From assembly GCA_016710595.1 (NCBI GenBank), contig JADJVM010000006.1, positions 117,501 to 181,500 of the forward strand: a DNA stretch of 64,000 nucleotides. Reading direction: 5' to 3'. The stretch is from Niastella sp. (GTDB lineage Bacteria; Bacteroidota; Bacteroidia; Chitinophagales; Chitinophagaceae). Under the pieces are notes generated by a model that saw only the letters and a program-made list of their open reading frames with translations, was not told the origin of the DNA and did no database searches. Below, piece after piece: positions 53,306-62,541 of the stretch (position 1 is its first letter; the number at the start of each line of letters is the position of its first letter). The position numbers were made by a program, and so were the translations under genes.

Positions 53306-53494
53306 TACACAAAGATAATTAAGAACATCAATCTTTGATATTGAAAACTGAATGGTAAATATAGTAGTCTATAAGTTAGCTGTTTTATGGAGTTATGATA
53401 TTGGGTTATATTTCTTAATTGGAGAAAAACCATATTTTTGGAAATAATTTGCACCCCATTTATTTTATTAATTATTCATTAAATATTTATAAAT

Positions 53495-54343
53495 ATGCTT
53501 TGGCAAGGAAGAAGAGAAAGTGAGAATGTGGAGGACCGTAGAGGTAGTGGCGGACAAATAGCCATTGGTGGAGGCATCATTGGCGTTATTTTTTTATTGG
53601 TTAATTATTTCTTAACCGGGGACCCGGCCGCCTTGCAACAATTGCCCCAGTCGGGAGCGCCCCAGGAAACAAGAGCCTTATCTCCTGCAGAAAAAGCAAG
53701 AGAAGATAACCGGGCTTCTTTTGTAAAAGTAGTATTGGCAGATACAGAAGATGTGTGGACAAAAATATTTTCAGAACATAATGAAAAATACAAGGCTCCT
53801 ACGCTTATTCTTTTTAGTGGCGCTACACAGAGTGCTTGTGGTACGGCCAGTTCTGCCAGCGGCCCCTTTTACTGCCCGGGAGATAATGACCTGTATATTG
53901 ATCTTGCTTTTGCAGATGAATTACAACAGCGCTTTGGTGCAAAAGGCGATTTTGCGATGGCTTATGTAGTTGCCCATGAAGTAGGCCACCATATACAATA
54001 TTTAATGGGAACTACACAAAAAATGGATCAAATAAGAAGGAAAGTAGATGAAACTACTTATAATAAATATAGCGTGGCATTAGAACTACAAGCAGATTTT
54101 TATGCAGGCGTATGGGCACATTATGATCAAAAAATGAAAAACGTAATACAGCCCCAGGATATAGAACAAGCCTTAGAAGCGGCAGCGGCTGTAGGGGATG
54201 ACAATATACAGGAACGCACACAGGGATATGTAGTGCCCGAAGGTTTTACACATGGCACATCTGCTCAACGTATGTATTGGTTTAAAAGAGGCTATGAAAC
54301 CGGGGACATCAACCAGGGGAATACCTTTGCGGGAATAAATTAA
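53495..54343 (+). CDS. YpfJ-like neutral zinc metallopeptidase
   Basis: This 282-residue protein starts MLWQGRRESENVEDRRG, a segment typical of this family. One membrane segment (GGGIIGVIFLLVNYFL) anchors the rest outside the cytoplasm. The zinc motif is HEVGHHIQ in AMAYVVAHEVGHHIQYL, and the third ligand region is ALELQADFYAGVWAHY. SACGTASSASGPFYCPGD is a further family block. Function in proteolysis is inferred from the motif; no substrate is known. It is divergent from the Ldh gene. Confidence 0.92.
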   Translation: MLWQGRRESENVEDRRGSGGQIAIGGGIIGVIFLLVNYFLTGDPAALQQLPQSGAPQETRALSPAEKAREDNRASFVKVVLADTEDVWTKIFSEHNEKYKAPTLILFSGATQSACGTASSASGPFYCPGDNDLYIDLAFADELQQRFGAKGDFAMAYVVAHEVGHHIQYLMGTTQKMDQIRRKVDETTYNKYSVALELQADFYAGVWAHYDQKMKNVIQPQDIEQALEAAAAVGDDNIQERTQGYVVPEGFTHGTSAQRMYWFKRGYETGDINQGNTFAGIN

Positions 54344-54358
54344 AGAACTTCACTTTTA

Positions 54359-56128
54359 TTAAAAGTTTCTTTTCTTTTTCGCCTTTTTCTTGGCCGGTAA
54401 TTTATCGCTATAAATTATTTCAGCATTTGAAACTTGTTTTACAAATTCTTGTTGCAAATAATCATGGGTATCGGCTGCGGATTGGGCAAGTGATTTTATG
54501 ATAGGCCAGTCTGTATTATTAAGAGAAGTGGAGTTCCGGAGTTTTAGTCCAAACATAGCAACCGCAGTAGCAAATTTTAATTCCGGGTGTACACTATCTA
54601 TCGGTTTATAATTATCCAGGGCTGTGTACCGCAAAATATGTGAAAGGCTATCGTTTTCACAAATATATTTCAATTTAATGTTGGCAACAATATCCCTGCT
54701 GTTGGATAGTTGGTTTTCAGCTGGTAATATTTCGAATACAGCCAGTGTACTATTCCCACTGCCAATATCGCCCCCTTCTAATTCGCTTTTTGCATCTACT
54801 ATAGCATCCCTGCGATTGTCAAAACCGATTAAACGGTATTCTTTTACCACAGCAGGGTTAAATTCTAATTGCATGCTCACATCATCGGCAATACCATACA
54901 TGGTCTGCGTAAGTTCTTTTACCAATACTTTCTGTGCTTCATTGATATCATCTAAATATGCATAATTCCCATTTCCTTTTTTTGCCAGGGCCTGTAATTT
55001 AGAATCTTTAAAATTTCCCATACCTACACCCAGGCAGGTTAAATACACACCAGATTGTTTTTTCAATGCAATGAGTTCTTCCAAATCTTTTTCTGAAGTT
55101 TCACCCACATTAAAATCACCATCCGTAGCCAGTATCACCCTATTGGTACCACCTTGAATAAATGTTTTTTCTGCCACTGTGTAGGCAGCCCGTATTGCCG
55201 ATTCACCGGGTGTGTCGCCGGAGGCTTCTAACTCTTCAATGGATTGAATTATTTTTTCTTTATCTGCTCCCGAAGTAGGGTCTAACCAAATACCTACAGA
55301 ACCTCCATAAATTACAATAGAGACTTTGTCAATAGGACGGAGGTTTTTTACAAATAACTGGAATGCTGCTTTTATTAATGGTAAGCGGTTGGGCATATCC
55401 ATACTACCGGATACATCAATTAAAAAAACAAAATTTCCCGGCGCTGTTTTACTGAGATCTAGTTTTTTTGCACTTACATTTATAAACAATAATTTTTTTA
55501 CGGGATTCCAGGGGCAGGAACTTAGCTGGCTCTCTATTCTAAATACATTGCCAGGTGATGGTTCGTGATACTGAAGGTTAAAATAATTTATCATTTCTTC
55601 AATACGTACAGCATCTGCAGGTACCTTACTTTTCATGTTAAGGAAACGGCGCACATTGCTATAAGAAGCTTTATTTACATTTAATGAAAAAGAAGTATTG
55701 GGATAATCCTTTACCATTACATTTTCATTTTCTGCCAGTTGAAAATAAGTTTCATTATCAAAGTGTGCAAAGAGGCGTGCATCTCTTTTTTTATTTTCAG
55801 TAAGGGAAGATAATTTGGGTGCCGATTTATTATTTTCTGTAGCTGAAGGTTTCATTTGTAGCGTTACCGGACGTATGGCATTCACTACCATTTTTTCTGT
55901 ATTGAATCCGTCACGGCTTAAGGTAACCGTATCGGTAATATTAGAAATCGGGAACCCAAAACTTCCGGATGCATCGGTAATATAAAATGTCCTGGCTGAG
56001 TGAAGGAATATTTTAGTATTGGGCAAAAGATTTCCATTACCATCTTTCACATCACCACGCAGGTAATATTGGCCAAATACAAGCTGGGCCGATAGCATAA
56101 AAAATAGATATAGTAGAATCTTGTTCAA
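54359..56128 (-). CDS. VWA domain protein (YfbK-like) with CarboxypepD_reg-like N-terminus
   Basis: This 589-residue secreted protein has a signal peptide (ILLYLFFMLSAQLVFGQ). A regulatory-like beta domain (22-92: LRGDVKDGNGNLLPNTKIFL) is followed by a von Willebrand N-terminal region (YSNVRRFLNMKSKVPADAVR, NYFNLQYHEPSPG). The VWA domain has an intact metal site D238-x-S240-x-S242 (LIDVSGSMD) and ATDGDFNVGE later. The C-terminal DUF3520-like part follows (about 435-575), with a Lys/Arg tail. Such proteins are probable adhesion or assembly factors in the cell envelope. Confidence 0.9.
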   Translation of the reverse strand: MNKILLYLFFMLSAQLVFGQYYLRGDVKDGNGNLLPNTKIFLHSARTFYITDASGSFGFPISNITDTVTLSRDGFNTEKMVVNAIRPVTLQMKPSATENNKSAPKLSSLTENKKRDARLFAHFDNETYFQLAENENVMVKDYPNTSFSLNVNKASYSNVRRFLNMKSKVPADAVRIEEMINYFNLQYHEPSPGNVFRIESQLSSCPWNPVKKLLFINVSAKKLDLSKTAPGNFVFLIDVSGSMDMPNRLPLIKAAFQLFVKNLRPIDKVSIVIYGGSVGIWLDPTSGADKEKIIQSIEELEASGDTPGESAIRAAYTVAEKTFIQGGTNRVILATDGDFNVGETSEKDLEELIALKKQSGVYLTCLGVGMGNFKDSKLQALAKKGNGNYAYLDDINEAQKVLVKELTQTMYGIADDVSMQLEFNPAVVKEYRLIGFDNRRDAIVDAKSELEGGDIGSGNSTLAVFEILPAENQLSNSRDIVANIKLKYICENDSLSHILRYTALDNYKPIDSVHPELKFATAVAMFGLKLRNSTSLNNTDWPIIKSLAQSAADTHDYLQQEFVKQVSNAEIIYSDKLPAKKKAKKKRNF

Positions 56129-56173
56129 CTAAATTAATTTTTTGGCGGAAACTTAGGGTATTGCCACCTACAC

Positions 56174-56710
56174 TTATTCAACTAATTGATATATCTCTTT
56201 CAGGTTTCTTGCGAGGCCATCAAAGTCTAATCCATAACCGAGTAAAAATTTATTAGGCACATTAAATCCTAAATAATCAATACGGATGTCATGAACAAGG
56301 GCTTCAGGCTTATGTAACAAAGCTGCAATTTTTAAAGATGCCGGTTGTTGGTTGATTAACTGAGGTAAAAATTCGTGTAAGGTTTTACCGGTATCTACAA
56401 TATCTTCTAATATAATTACGTGTTTATCTTTTAAGGATTCATCTAAACCAATAGAGGTTACTACATTGCCGGTACTTTTGGTTCCTTTATAAGAAGCTAA
56501 TTTTATAAAATTAATTTCAGCTTCAATTTCAATAAGCTTAAATAAATCGCTGGCAAACATAAAGGAGCCATTTAAAATGGCGATGAACAAGGGACGTTTG
56601 CCGGCGTAATCCCGGTTAATTTCATCCGCAATACGTTGTACCTGCTTTTGAATTTCTGTAGCATCAATGTAAGGGATAAAGTCTTTATTATTAACTGTAA
56701 TAACAGGCAT
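56174..56710 (-). CDS. hpt: hypoxanthine phosphoribosyltransferase
   Basis: This purine salvage enzyme makes IMP or GMP from base and PRPP. The 178-residue protein has the PRPP loop HVIILEDIVDTGKTLHEFL and FIAILNGSFMFASDLFKLIE. SYKGTKSTGNV forms the flexible active-site loop, and the C-terminal VPNKFLLGYGLDFDGLARNL binds the purine. It is 20 bp behind the glucosaminidase gene on the same strand. Confidence 0.94.
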   Translation of the reverse strand: MPVITVNNKDFIPYIDATEIQKQVQRIADEINRDYAGKRPLFIAILNGSFMFASDLFKLIEIEAEINFIKLASYKGTKSTGNVVTSIGLDESLKDKHVIILEDIVDTGKTLHEFLPQLINQQPASLKIAALLHKPEALVHDIRIDYLGFNVPNKFLLGYGLDFDGLARNLKEIYQLVE

Positions 56711-56729
56711 AGAAGTAAATTAAATTGTT

Positions 56730-57737
56730 TTAACGGGTTGCAGTAGTGGCACCTGAAACGATGGGTCTTAAATATATTTTTTGTCCTTTGTGAACATTCG
56801 AATGTTCGGTAAGGTTATTAAATTGTACCAATGATTGCAATTGTACCCCATTGTTCTGTGCAACGTCTCGTAAAGATTCATTTTGCAATGAAATATAAAA
56901 ATCCCGGTTGCCCTGCTTTGCTTTTTTTTCTAAATAAACAATTTGGTCTTCTTTTAAAAGCCCATCATTTTTAAGATCATTGAAGTCTAACAATTTTGAT
57001 AATGAAATGTCATTTCCCAAAGCGAGTGCCAGCAGCGATGTGCCTTTAGTGGCAAAAATGGCTTTTAAGCCATTGAACTTTGTTTTATTTCCCGGCTTAT
57101 GAGCTAGAACAGGTGCCGGTTCATTTGATACAGGTTGTATGATTGCGTTGGTTTCTTCTTTTTGTGAGATAACGGGTGCGGTTGCATCTGCAAAAAGCAT
57201 AGGATCTGTTTCGCTCATACTGTCGTATTGCTGTAAATTATATTTTTCAATATTAGTGATCAGTATAACCGGGTAGCGTGGGTTTGTGGCATACCCGGCT
57301 GATTTTAATCCATAAGCCCATCCTTTATAATCAGTAGGATTTAGCGAAAACAAATTTGAATACCTGCTACTATTTTTCAAAAAATCACTATGGTCTTTAT
57401 AACTATCTTCTGCTGTGGCATATTTACGAAAACATTCATTGGGTGCATCATCAGTATGTGCTACCGACTCGCCCGTCCAGTTACTTTTACATTTAATTCC
57501 AAAATGATTGTTTGATTTTTTTACCAGGATGCTATTTCCACATTCAGTTTCTAATAAGCCCTGGGCCAGTGTGATAGAAGCAGGGATGCCACTACGCTTC
57601 ATTTCTTTAATGGCAAGTTCTTTATAAGTATCTATGTATTGCTGGGGCGTAAGCATTTGCGCCTGTACCAATCCAATAAACATACAGCAAATAAGTGCCA
57701 TACTTAAATTCTTCATGAATGGATATCTTTTATTCAT
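56730..57737 (-). CDS. glucosaminidase (GH73-like) with C-terminal LysM repeats
   Basis: This cell-wall hydrolase has 335 residues. The signal peptide is MALICCMFIGLVQA in a 26-residue leader. The FlgJ/GH73-type domain spans about 30-170 (ITLAQGLLETECGNSILVKK, NNHFGIKCKSNWTG, FRKYATAEDSYKDHSDFL with AGYATNPRYP). One degenerate and one clear LysM domain at the end (FYISLQNESLRDVAQNNGVQ, GQKIYLRP) bind peptidoglycan. The catalytic Glu is in LLETE. It begins immediately after the O-methyltransferase stop, with no gap. Confidence 0.9.
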   Translation of the reverse strand: MNKRYPFMKNLSMALICCMFIGLVQAQMLTPQQYIDTYKELAIKEMKRSGIPASITLAQGLLETECGNSILVKKSNNHFGIKCKSNWTGESVAHTDDAPNECFRKYATAEDSYKDHSDFLKNSSRYSNLFSLNPTDYKGWAYGLKSAGYATNPRYPVILITNIEKYNLQQYDSMSETDPMLFADATAPVISQKEETNAIIQPVSNEPAPVLAHKPGNKTKFNGLKAIFATKGTSLLALALGNDISLSKLLDFNDLKNDGLLKEDQIVYLEKKAKQGNRDFYISLQNESLRDVAQNNGVQLQSLVQFNNLTEHSNVHKGQKIYLRPIVSGATTATR

Positions 57738-58382
57738 TTATAATTTTCTTATAAGCATCAAACCGTCCCGTAAGGTTACTATTACCTGCTCTACCTTTTT
57801 GTCGTTAGCCACATGATGATTAAATGCATCAATGGCAATAGCATTTTTTCCTTTTATAGGTTGAGCTACAACCTGCCCGTGAAAAAGTACATTATCCGCA
57901 AGTATAAATCCCCCCTTTTTTAATTTTGGCAAAGTTAGCTCGTAATACTCAATATAACTCACTTTATCGGCATCAATAAATACAAGGTCCCACTCCCGGT
58001 TTTCCTGTAATAACGAAATAATATCTAATGCATTGCCCCTATGTAATTGTATTTGTTTCTCTAACCCTGCCTTTATAAAATTATCTTCTGAAATTTGGGC
58101 ATCCTTTTCCCTTAACTCAATGGTATGCACTTGCCCGCCTTTTTGTAACCCGGAAGCCAGGCAAATGGCACTAAACCCAGTAAAGCTGCCTATTTCCAGT
58201 ACATTCATTGGTTTTATCATCTGGCTCATCATACTTAAAAACAAACCCTGCACATGGCCGCTTAACATTTGAGAATCTGAATGATTTGCTAATGTTTCCT
58301 TTTCTATTTGTTGTAAAATTTCTGATTGCGGAGATGCAAAAGCAGCAGCATACGATTCTATTTTTAGATCAATTATATTCAT
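57738..58382 (-). CDS. SAM-dependent O-methyltransferase (CCoAOMT-like)
   Basis: This 214-residue class I methyltransferase has motif I VLEIGSFTGFSAICLASGL, acidic ribose ligand VHTIELREKD, WDLVFIDADKVSYIEYYEL with the metal-binding aspartate, and FILADNVLFHGQVV. This is the pattern of catechol O-methyltransferase-like bacterial enzymes of unknown substrate. Its stop abuts the glucosaminidase start and its ATG is 3 bp behind the symporter stop, so four genes (symporter, this one, glucosaminidase, hpt) look co-transcribed. Confidence 0.9.
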   Translation of the reverse strand: MNIIDLKIESYAAAFASPQSEILQQIEKETLANHSDSQMLSGHVQGLFLSMMSQMIKPMNVLEIGSFTGFSAICLASGLQKGGQVHTIELREKDAQISEDNFIKAGLEKQIQLHRGNALDIISLLQENREWDLVFIDADKVSYIEYYELTLPKLKKGGFILADNVLFHGQVVAQPIKGKNAIAIDAFNHHVANDKKVEQVIVTLRDGLMLIRKL

Positions 58383-58385
58383 TCC

Positions 58386-59855
58386 TTATTCTTCAAGTTT
58401 AATTTTTTTAGAAATCATTAACAACCCGATATAGGTCAAAAATCCATTTACAACCAAAAGTTCCGGGCCCATTTTAAAGCCGGGAATAATGAGTGGTGTT
58501 AATTTCTCAATACCCAAACAAATAAGTGGTGAAACGATACAAATTAAAGGAACCCATTTATCTTTCACAGATCGTTTGGTTAAAATACCAAATGTAAATA
58601 AGCCCAATAATGGACCATAGGTATATGCCGCTAATTTTAAAATCACATCAATCATACTGGGATCATTTACCCAATGAAATACCATTACAAAAATCAGGAA
58701 GATAAAAGCAACCGTAAGGTGCACCCTTTGCCGGATTTTCTTCTGTTTTTGCTCACTCCAATTCGGCCTTCTTTTTATACCAAGAATATCAATGCAAAAC
58801 GAAGACGTCAAAGCAGTAATAGCACCATCGGCACTGGGAAATAATGCAGAGATCAATGCGATGATAAATATTACCGATACAATGGCAGGCATATTATTTA
58901 ATGCCAGCGCCGGAAATAAATCATCGCCTTTTGCCATTATCCCTTGCTGTGCCCCATACAGGTGCAATAAACCACCCAGGAATAAAAAGATGAAAATTAC
59001 CACTACCATGATAAAAGCAAGGCTCACCATATTTTTTTGAGAATCTTTCAAGCGTTTTACAGAAATAGATTTTTGCATCATTTCCTGGTCCAGCCCAGTC
59101 ATGGTAATGGTGATGAAGGCGCCTGCCAAAATCTGCTTCACAAAAAATAATTTATCAGATGGGTCTGTAAAAAATATTTTAGAGTACGCCCCTTTTTCAC
59201 CTTGATGGGTAGATAATGCATTGATTGCATCCCCAAAACTTAGCCCCATAGTGTGCAGAATGTAAATGATACAAACGATTAAGCCGGTAAGCATAAAAGT
59301 TGTTTGTAACGTATCAGTAAATACAATCGTTTTTACGCCCCCTTCATAGGTATAGATAAGGATCATTATTAAAATGATGAGTGTGGTTGCCCAAAAAGGG
59401 ATTCCCAGGTCAGACAAAATAATATCCTGCAATATTTTCACAACCAGGTAAAGCCTTGCGGTAGCGCCTAATATGCGTGAAAGGATAAAAAAAGAAGCGC
59501 CGGTTTTATAAGATTTTATGCCTAGCCTGTTGCCAAGGTAAGTATAAATAGAAGTGAGGTTCATTTTATAATACAAAGGCAATAATACATAAGCAATGGT
59601 GAGGTACCCAATAAAATACCCAATCACAATTTGAAAGTAGGCAAATGAATTGGCACCTACTGTACCGGGTACGCTTACGAATGTAACACCTGACAAGGAA
59701 GTACCAATCATCCCAAATGCAACAAGCATCCAGTTAGAATTTTTATTCCCTATAAAAAAAGATTCATTGGTGGCATTCTTACTGGTGTACCAGGCTACTA
59801 ACATCAGCAATAAAAAATATCCGGCTACAAAAGAGAGCAATACTAATGGAGACAT
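58386..59855 (-). CDS. sodium:solute symporter family protein
   Basis: This 489-residue SSS transporter has about 13 helices. Motifs include ESFFIGNKNSNWMLVAFGMI, GTSLSGVTFVSVPG and YEGGVKTIVFTDTLQTTFML, and the gate region ALISALFPSADGAITALTSS. It is shorter than the symporter at 38509 and lacks its Lys-rich loop, so it is a separate paralogue. It is the first gene of a four-gene unit. Substrate unknown. Confidence 0.9.
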   Translation of the reverse strand: MSPLVLLSFVAGYFLLLMLVAWYTSKNATNESFFIGNKNSNWMLVAFGMIGTSLSGVTFVSVPGTVGANSFAYFQIVIGYFIGYLTIAYVLLPLYYKMNLTSIYTYLGNRLGIKSYKTGASFFILSRILGATARLYLVVKILQDIILSDLGIPFWATTLIILIMILIYTYEGGVKTIVFTDTLQTTFMLTGLIVCIIYILHTMGLSFGDAINALSTHQGEKGAYSKIFFTDPSDKLFFVKQILAGAFITITMTGLDQEMMQKSISVKRLKDSQKNMVSLAFIMVVVIFIFLFLGGLLHLYGAQQGIMAKGDDLFPALALNNMPAIVSVIFIIALISALFPSADGAITALTSSFCIDILGIKRRPNWSEQKQKKIRQRVHLTVAFIFLIFVMVFHWVNDPSMIDVILKLAAYTYGPLLGLFTFGILTKRSVKDKWVPLICIVSPLICLGIEKLTPLIIPGFKMGPELLVVNGFLTYIGLLMISKKIKLEE

Positions 59856-59929
59856 GCAAAAAATTTACTTTAAAATAAGATTGAAAATAGATAAAATCTT
59901 TGTGTCTTTGTAGAATAATATTTTAACAC

Positions 59930-60466
59930 ATGTCAATAAGATCTGTTGCTGTTTTTTGCGGAAGTAAAAGTGGTACCCATCCTATCTTTGAAATTCATAG
60001 CAGGCATTTGGGCGAATTGCTGGCATCGCATGGGCTCACCCTTATTTATGGCGGCGGAAATAAAGGATTGATGGCTGCTGTAGCCAATGCTGCGCTTGAG
60101 AAAAATGGAAAGGTAATTGGCATCATCCCTACTGTACTGGCAGCATGGGAACATCAGCATAACGGCCTCACCGAATTGCACATTGTAGAAAATATGCATG
60201 CCCGAAAAAAAATGTTGTATGAAAAATGTGATGCCGCCATCATACTTCCGGGTGGCTACGGAACCTTAGATGAACTTTTTGAAATGCTCACCTGGAACCA
60301 ACTGCGTATTCATCATAAAGAAATTTTCTTCCTGAACAGTGCTGGCTTTTATGATCATTTACTGGCACATATCAAAAGAATGGATGATGAAAACTTTTTA
60401 TACTCCCATCCCCTGGAACACCTGATCCATTTGAATGAACCCAAAGATTTTTTACAATACATCTAA
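59930..60466 (+). CDS. LOG family protein (TIGR00730), cytokinin riboside 5'-monophosphate phosphoribohydrolase-like
   Basis: This 178-residue Rossmann-fold protein has the family motifs: the start VAVFCGSKSG, GGGNKGLMAAVANAAL, IVENMHARKKMLYEKCDAAI and the catalytic PGGYGTLDELFE. LOG proteins release the base from nucleoside monophosphates; bacterial members often act on AMP or IMP. It is divergent from the symporter and convergent with the beta-barrel gene (2 bp between coordinates). Confidence 0.93.
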   Translation: MSIRSVAVFCGSKSGTHPIFEIHSRHLGELLASHGLTLIYGGGNKGLMAAVANAALEKNGKVIGIIPTVLAAWEHQHNGLTELHIVENMHARKKMLYEKCDAAIILPGGYGTLDELFEMLTWNQLRIHHKEIFFLNSAGFYDHLLAHIKRMDDENFLYSHPLEHLIHLNEPKDFLQYI

Positions 60467-60467
60467 A

Positions 60468-61094
60468 TTACTTTCGGTGCTGGAATAAAGCGATATTATA
60501 ACCTGCCCTTATTAATGGGATCACCCTTCCTAAACCATCTACATAGGGTGAATTTTTATCTTTGGCAACATCAAAAAGCAATGAGATATAATAATAAGAT
60601 TTATTATACTCATCCCTGCCACCACTAAAGCCACCCCCAATTAAAAAACTGGAAGCATGTAATTTTTCTTTTTGTTCCAGGTACCCCGAATTGGCTGCCG
60701 GCAGGTATTTGAAATTTATAAAATTATATTCATAATGCGCCTGCAGAAATATGAATTTTACAGGAAAAATACGAACAAATGCCCCCGGCCCATAAGTGGT
60801 TTGCCGGGCTTTATCGCCGTAAACCTGGTAATCTCGTTGAGAAATATAATTGATGTTGCCGGATACCGCTACATCGAGCCACTTATTGATACTATAACCA
60901 AAAAAAGGGCTTACGCCCAACATGGTGGCGCCATTAAAAAACGAGATATTTGCCGTACCACCGGTAAAAAGGTTTTCTTTTTTAAATCCGGAAGTTTTTT
61001 CTTCATCATCATCTTTAGAAGATGATTGTGCAAAACTGCTAAGCGATAAACTTATTGCCAATGCAAGCAGGAGAATGTGAGTGTTTTTTTTCAT
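60468..61094 (-). CDS. outer membrane beta-barrel protein
   Basis: This 208-residue protein has a signal peptide (MKKNTHILLLALAISLSLSS) and a short acidic stretch (SSKDDDEEK). Alternating strands typical of a small eight-stranded OmpW-like or OMP_b-brl barrel follow (FTGGTANISFFNGATMLGVS, YGPGAFVRIFPVKFIFLQA). No specific function. It stands five bases behind the FAD oxidase gene and may be co-transcribed. Confidence 0.75.
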   Translation of the reverse strand: MKKNTHILLLALAISLSLSSFAQSSSKDDDEEKTSGFKKENLFTGGTANISFFNGATMLGVSPFFGYSINKWLDVAVSGNINYISQRDYQVYGDKARQTTYGPGAFVRIFPVKFIFLQAHYEYNFINFKYLPAANSGYLEQKEKLHASSFLIGGGFSGGRDEYNKSYYYISLLFDVAKDKNSPYVDGLGRVIPLIRAGYNIALFQHRK

Positions 61095-61099
61095 GTTTA

Positions 61100-62497
61100 T
61101 TAAATATCAAATATTTTTCCGGGGTTAAGGATATTATTGGGATCAAATGTTTTTTTAATGCCCCGCATCAATTCAATTGTTATGGGATCAAATACAATAT
61201 CCATATATTCTTTTTGTACAAGACCTATGCCATGTTCGCCACTGATGGTGCCGCCCAATGCTTTCACTAACTTAAACAATGCCCTTAATGCCGGAATCAC
61301 ATCCGGGTTATTAAGGCTATAAATACTGCCCGATTTTTTTATACGTATGTGTAAATTCCCATCGCCTGCATGGCCATAACATACCACTTCAAAATCATAC
61401 TCTTTACCCAGTTTTTTTACACCTTTTATCAATGCCGGTAATTCGGCCCTTGGCACCACCGTATCTTCTTCTATGGTATAGCCATCAATTTTTACAGCTT
61501 CGGCAACCCGCCGCCGCAATTTCCAGAGTGCTGCTTTTTGAACTGCATCATCTGCAAAAAATATTTCACCGCAATCATATTCAGCCAATATGGCTGATAT
61601 GGCTTCCATTTCACTCATTAAAGTTTCCATATGATTCCCATCTACCTCTACAATTAAATGTGCTGCCACATCATCTCCTACCGGTACGGCCGTACTTTCT
61701 ACAAAACGGCTTACTATTTTAAGCGCATCTATTTCTACCAATTCCATTGCACTGGGTGTAAAACCCGCCCTGAACACAGCGCTCACAGCTGCACCTGCTT
61801 TTTCAATATCTGTAAAAGGAGCCAGCATCAATAAATCAAATTTTGGATGAGGCAACAATTTCAAAACAATTTTTGTTACCAATCCTAAAGTTCCTTCGCT
61901 GCCTACTATTAATTGTGTTAAATTATAACCTGTTGAATTTTTTAACACATTCGAACCCGTCCAGATAATTTCACCATTTGCCAATACTACCTGCAGATTC
62001 AGTACATAATCTTTTACTACACCATATTTCACCGCTTTTGGCCCGCCACTGTTTTCGGCAATATTACCACCAATGAAACAACTACCCCTGCTGCTGGGAT
62101 CGGGTGGATAAAATAACCCTTTTTCTTTTACTGCATTTTGTAATACTTCAGTAATGACCCCAGGTTCGGTGGTTACCTGTAAATTCCTTTCATCAATTTC
62201 TAAAATGCTGTTCATCCTTTCAAAAGAAACCAGCACACCACCCCGGTGAGGAAGGGCGCCACCACTTAAGCCTGTACCCGCACCCCTGGCCGTTACCGGA
62301 ATTTTATTTTCGTTACAGATTTTCATAACAGCACTCAACTCTTCGGCTGTCCTGGGTTTTATCACAATGGCGGGGAGGAATAATAAGTTTTCGGTTTCGT
62401 CCCGTCCATACTTTTCCCTGCTTTCATCATCTGTAAATACATAATTGCTCCCTAAAATATTTTGAAACAAGGGAACAAATGAAAGGTATTGCGTCAT
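61100..62497 (-). CDS. FAD-binding oxidase/dehydrogenase, GlcD-like
   Basis: This 465-residue flavoprotein is of the vanillyl-alcohol-oxidase/PCMH type. The N-terminal FAD domain has VTARGAGTGLSGGALPHRGG and GSCFIGGNIAENSGGPKAVK with GSEGTLGLVTKIVL. The C-terminal cap has DDAVQKAALWKLRRRVAEAV, CYGHAGDGNLHIRI and the final SGEHGIGLVQKEYM with NPGKIFDI. It oxidises glycolate or D-lactate in characterised relatives. No Fe-S partner subunits (GlcE, GlcF) are adjacent. Confidence 0.92.
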   Translation of the reverse strand: MTQYLSFVPLFQNILGSNYVFTDDESREKYGRDETENLLFLPAIVIKPRTAEELSAVMKICNENKIPVTARGAGTGLSGGALPHRGGVLVSFERMNSILEIDERNLQVTTEPGVITEVLQNAVKEKGLFYPPDPSSRGSCFIGGNIAENSGGPKAVKYGVVKDYVLNLQVVLANGEIIWTGSNVLKNSTGYNLTQLIVGSEGTLGLVTKIVLKLLPHPKFDLLMLAPFTDIEKAGAAVSAVFRAGFTPSAMELVEIDALKIVSRFVESTAVPVGDDVAAHLIVEVDGNHMETLMSEMEAISAILAEYDCGEIFFADDAVQKAALWKLRRRVAEAVKIDGYTIEEDTVVPRAELPALIKGVKKLGKEYDFEVVCYGHAGDGNLHIRIKKSGSIYSLNNPDVIPALRALFKLVKALGGTISGEHGIGLVQKEYMDIVFDPITIELMRGIKKTFDPNNILNPGKIFDI

Positions 62498-62541
62498 GAA
62501 AATTTTTTGTGCAAAAATCGTAAAAATAAATGAGGAAATTT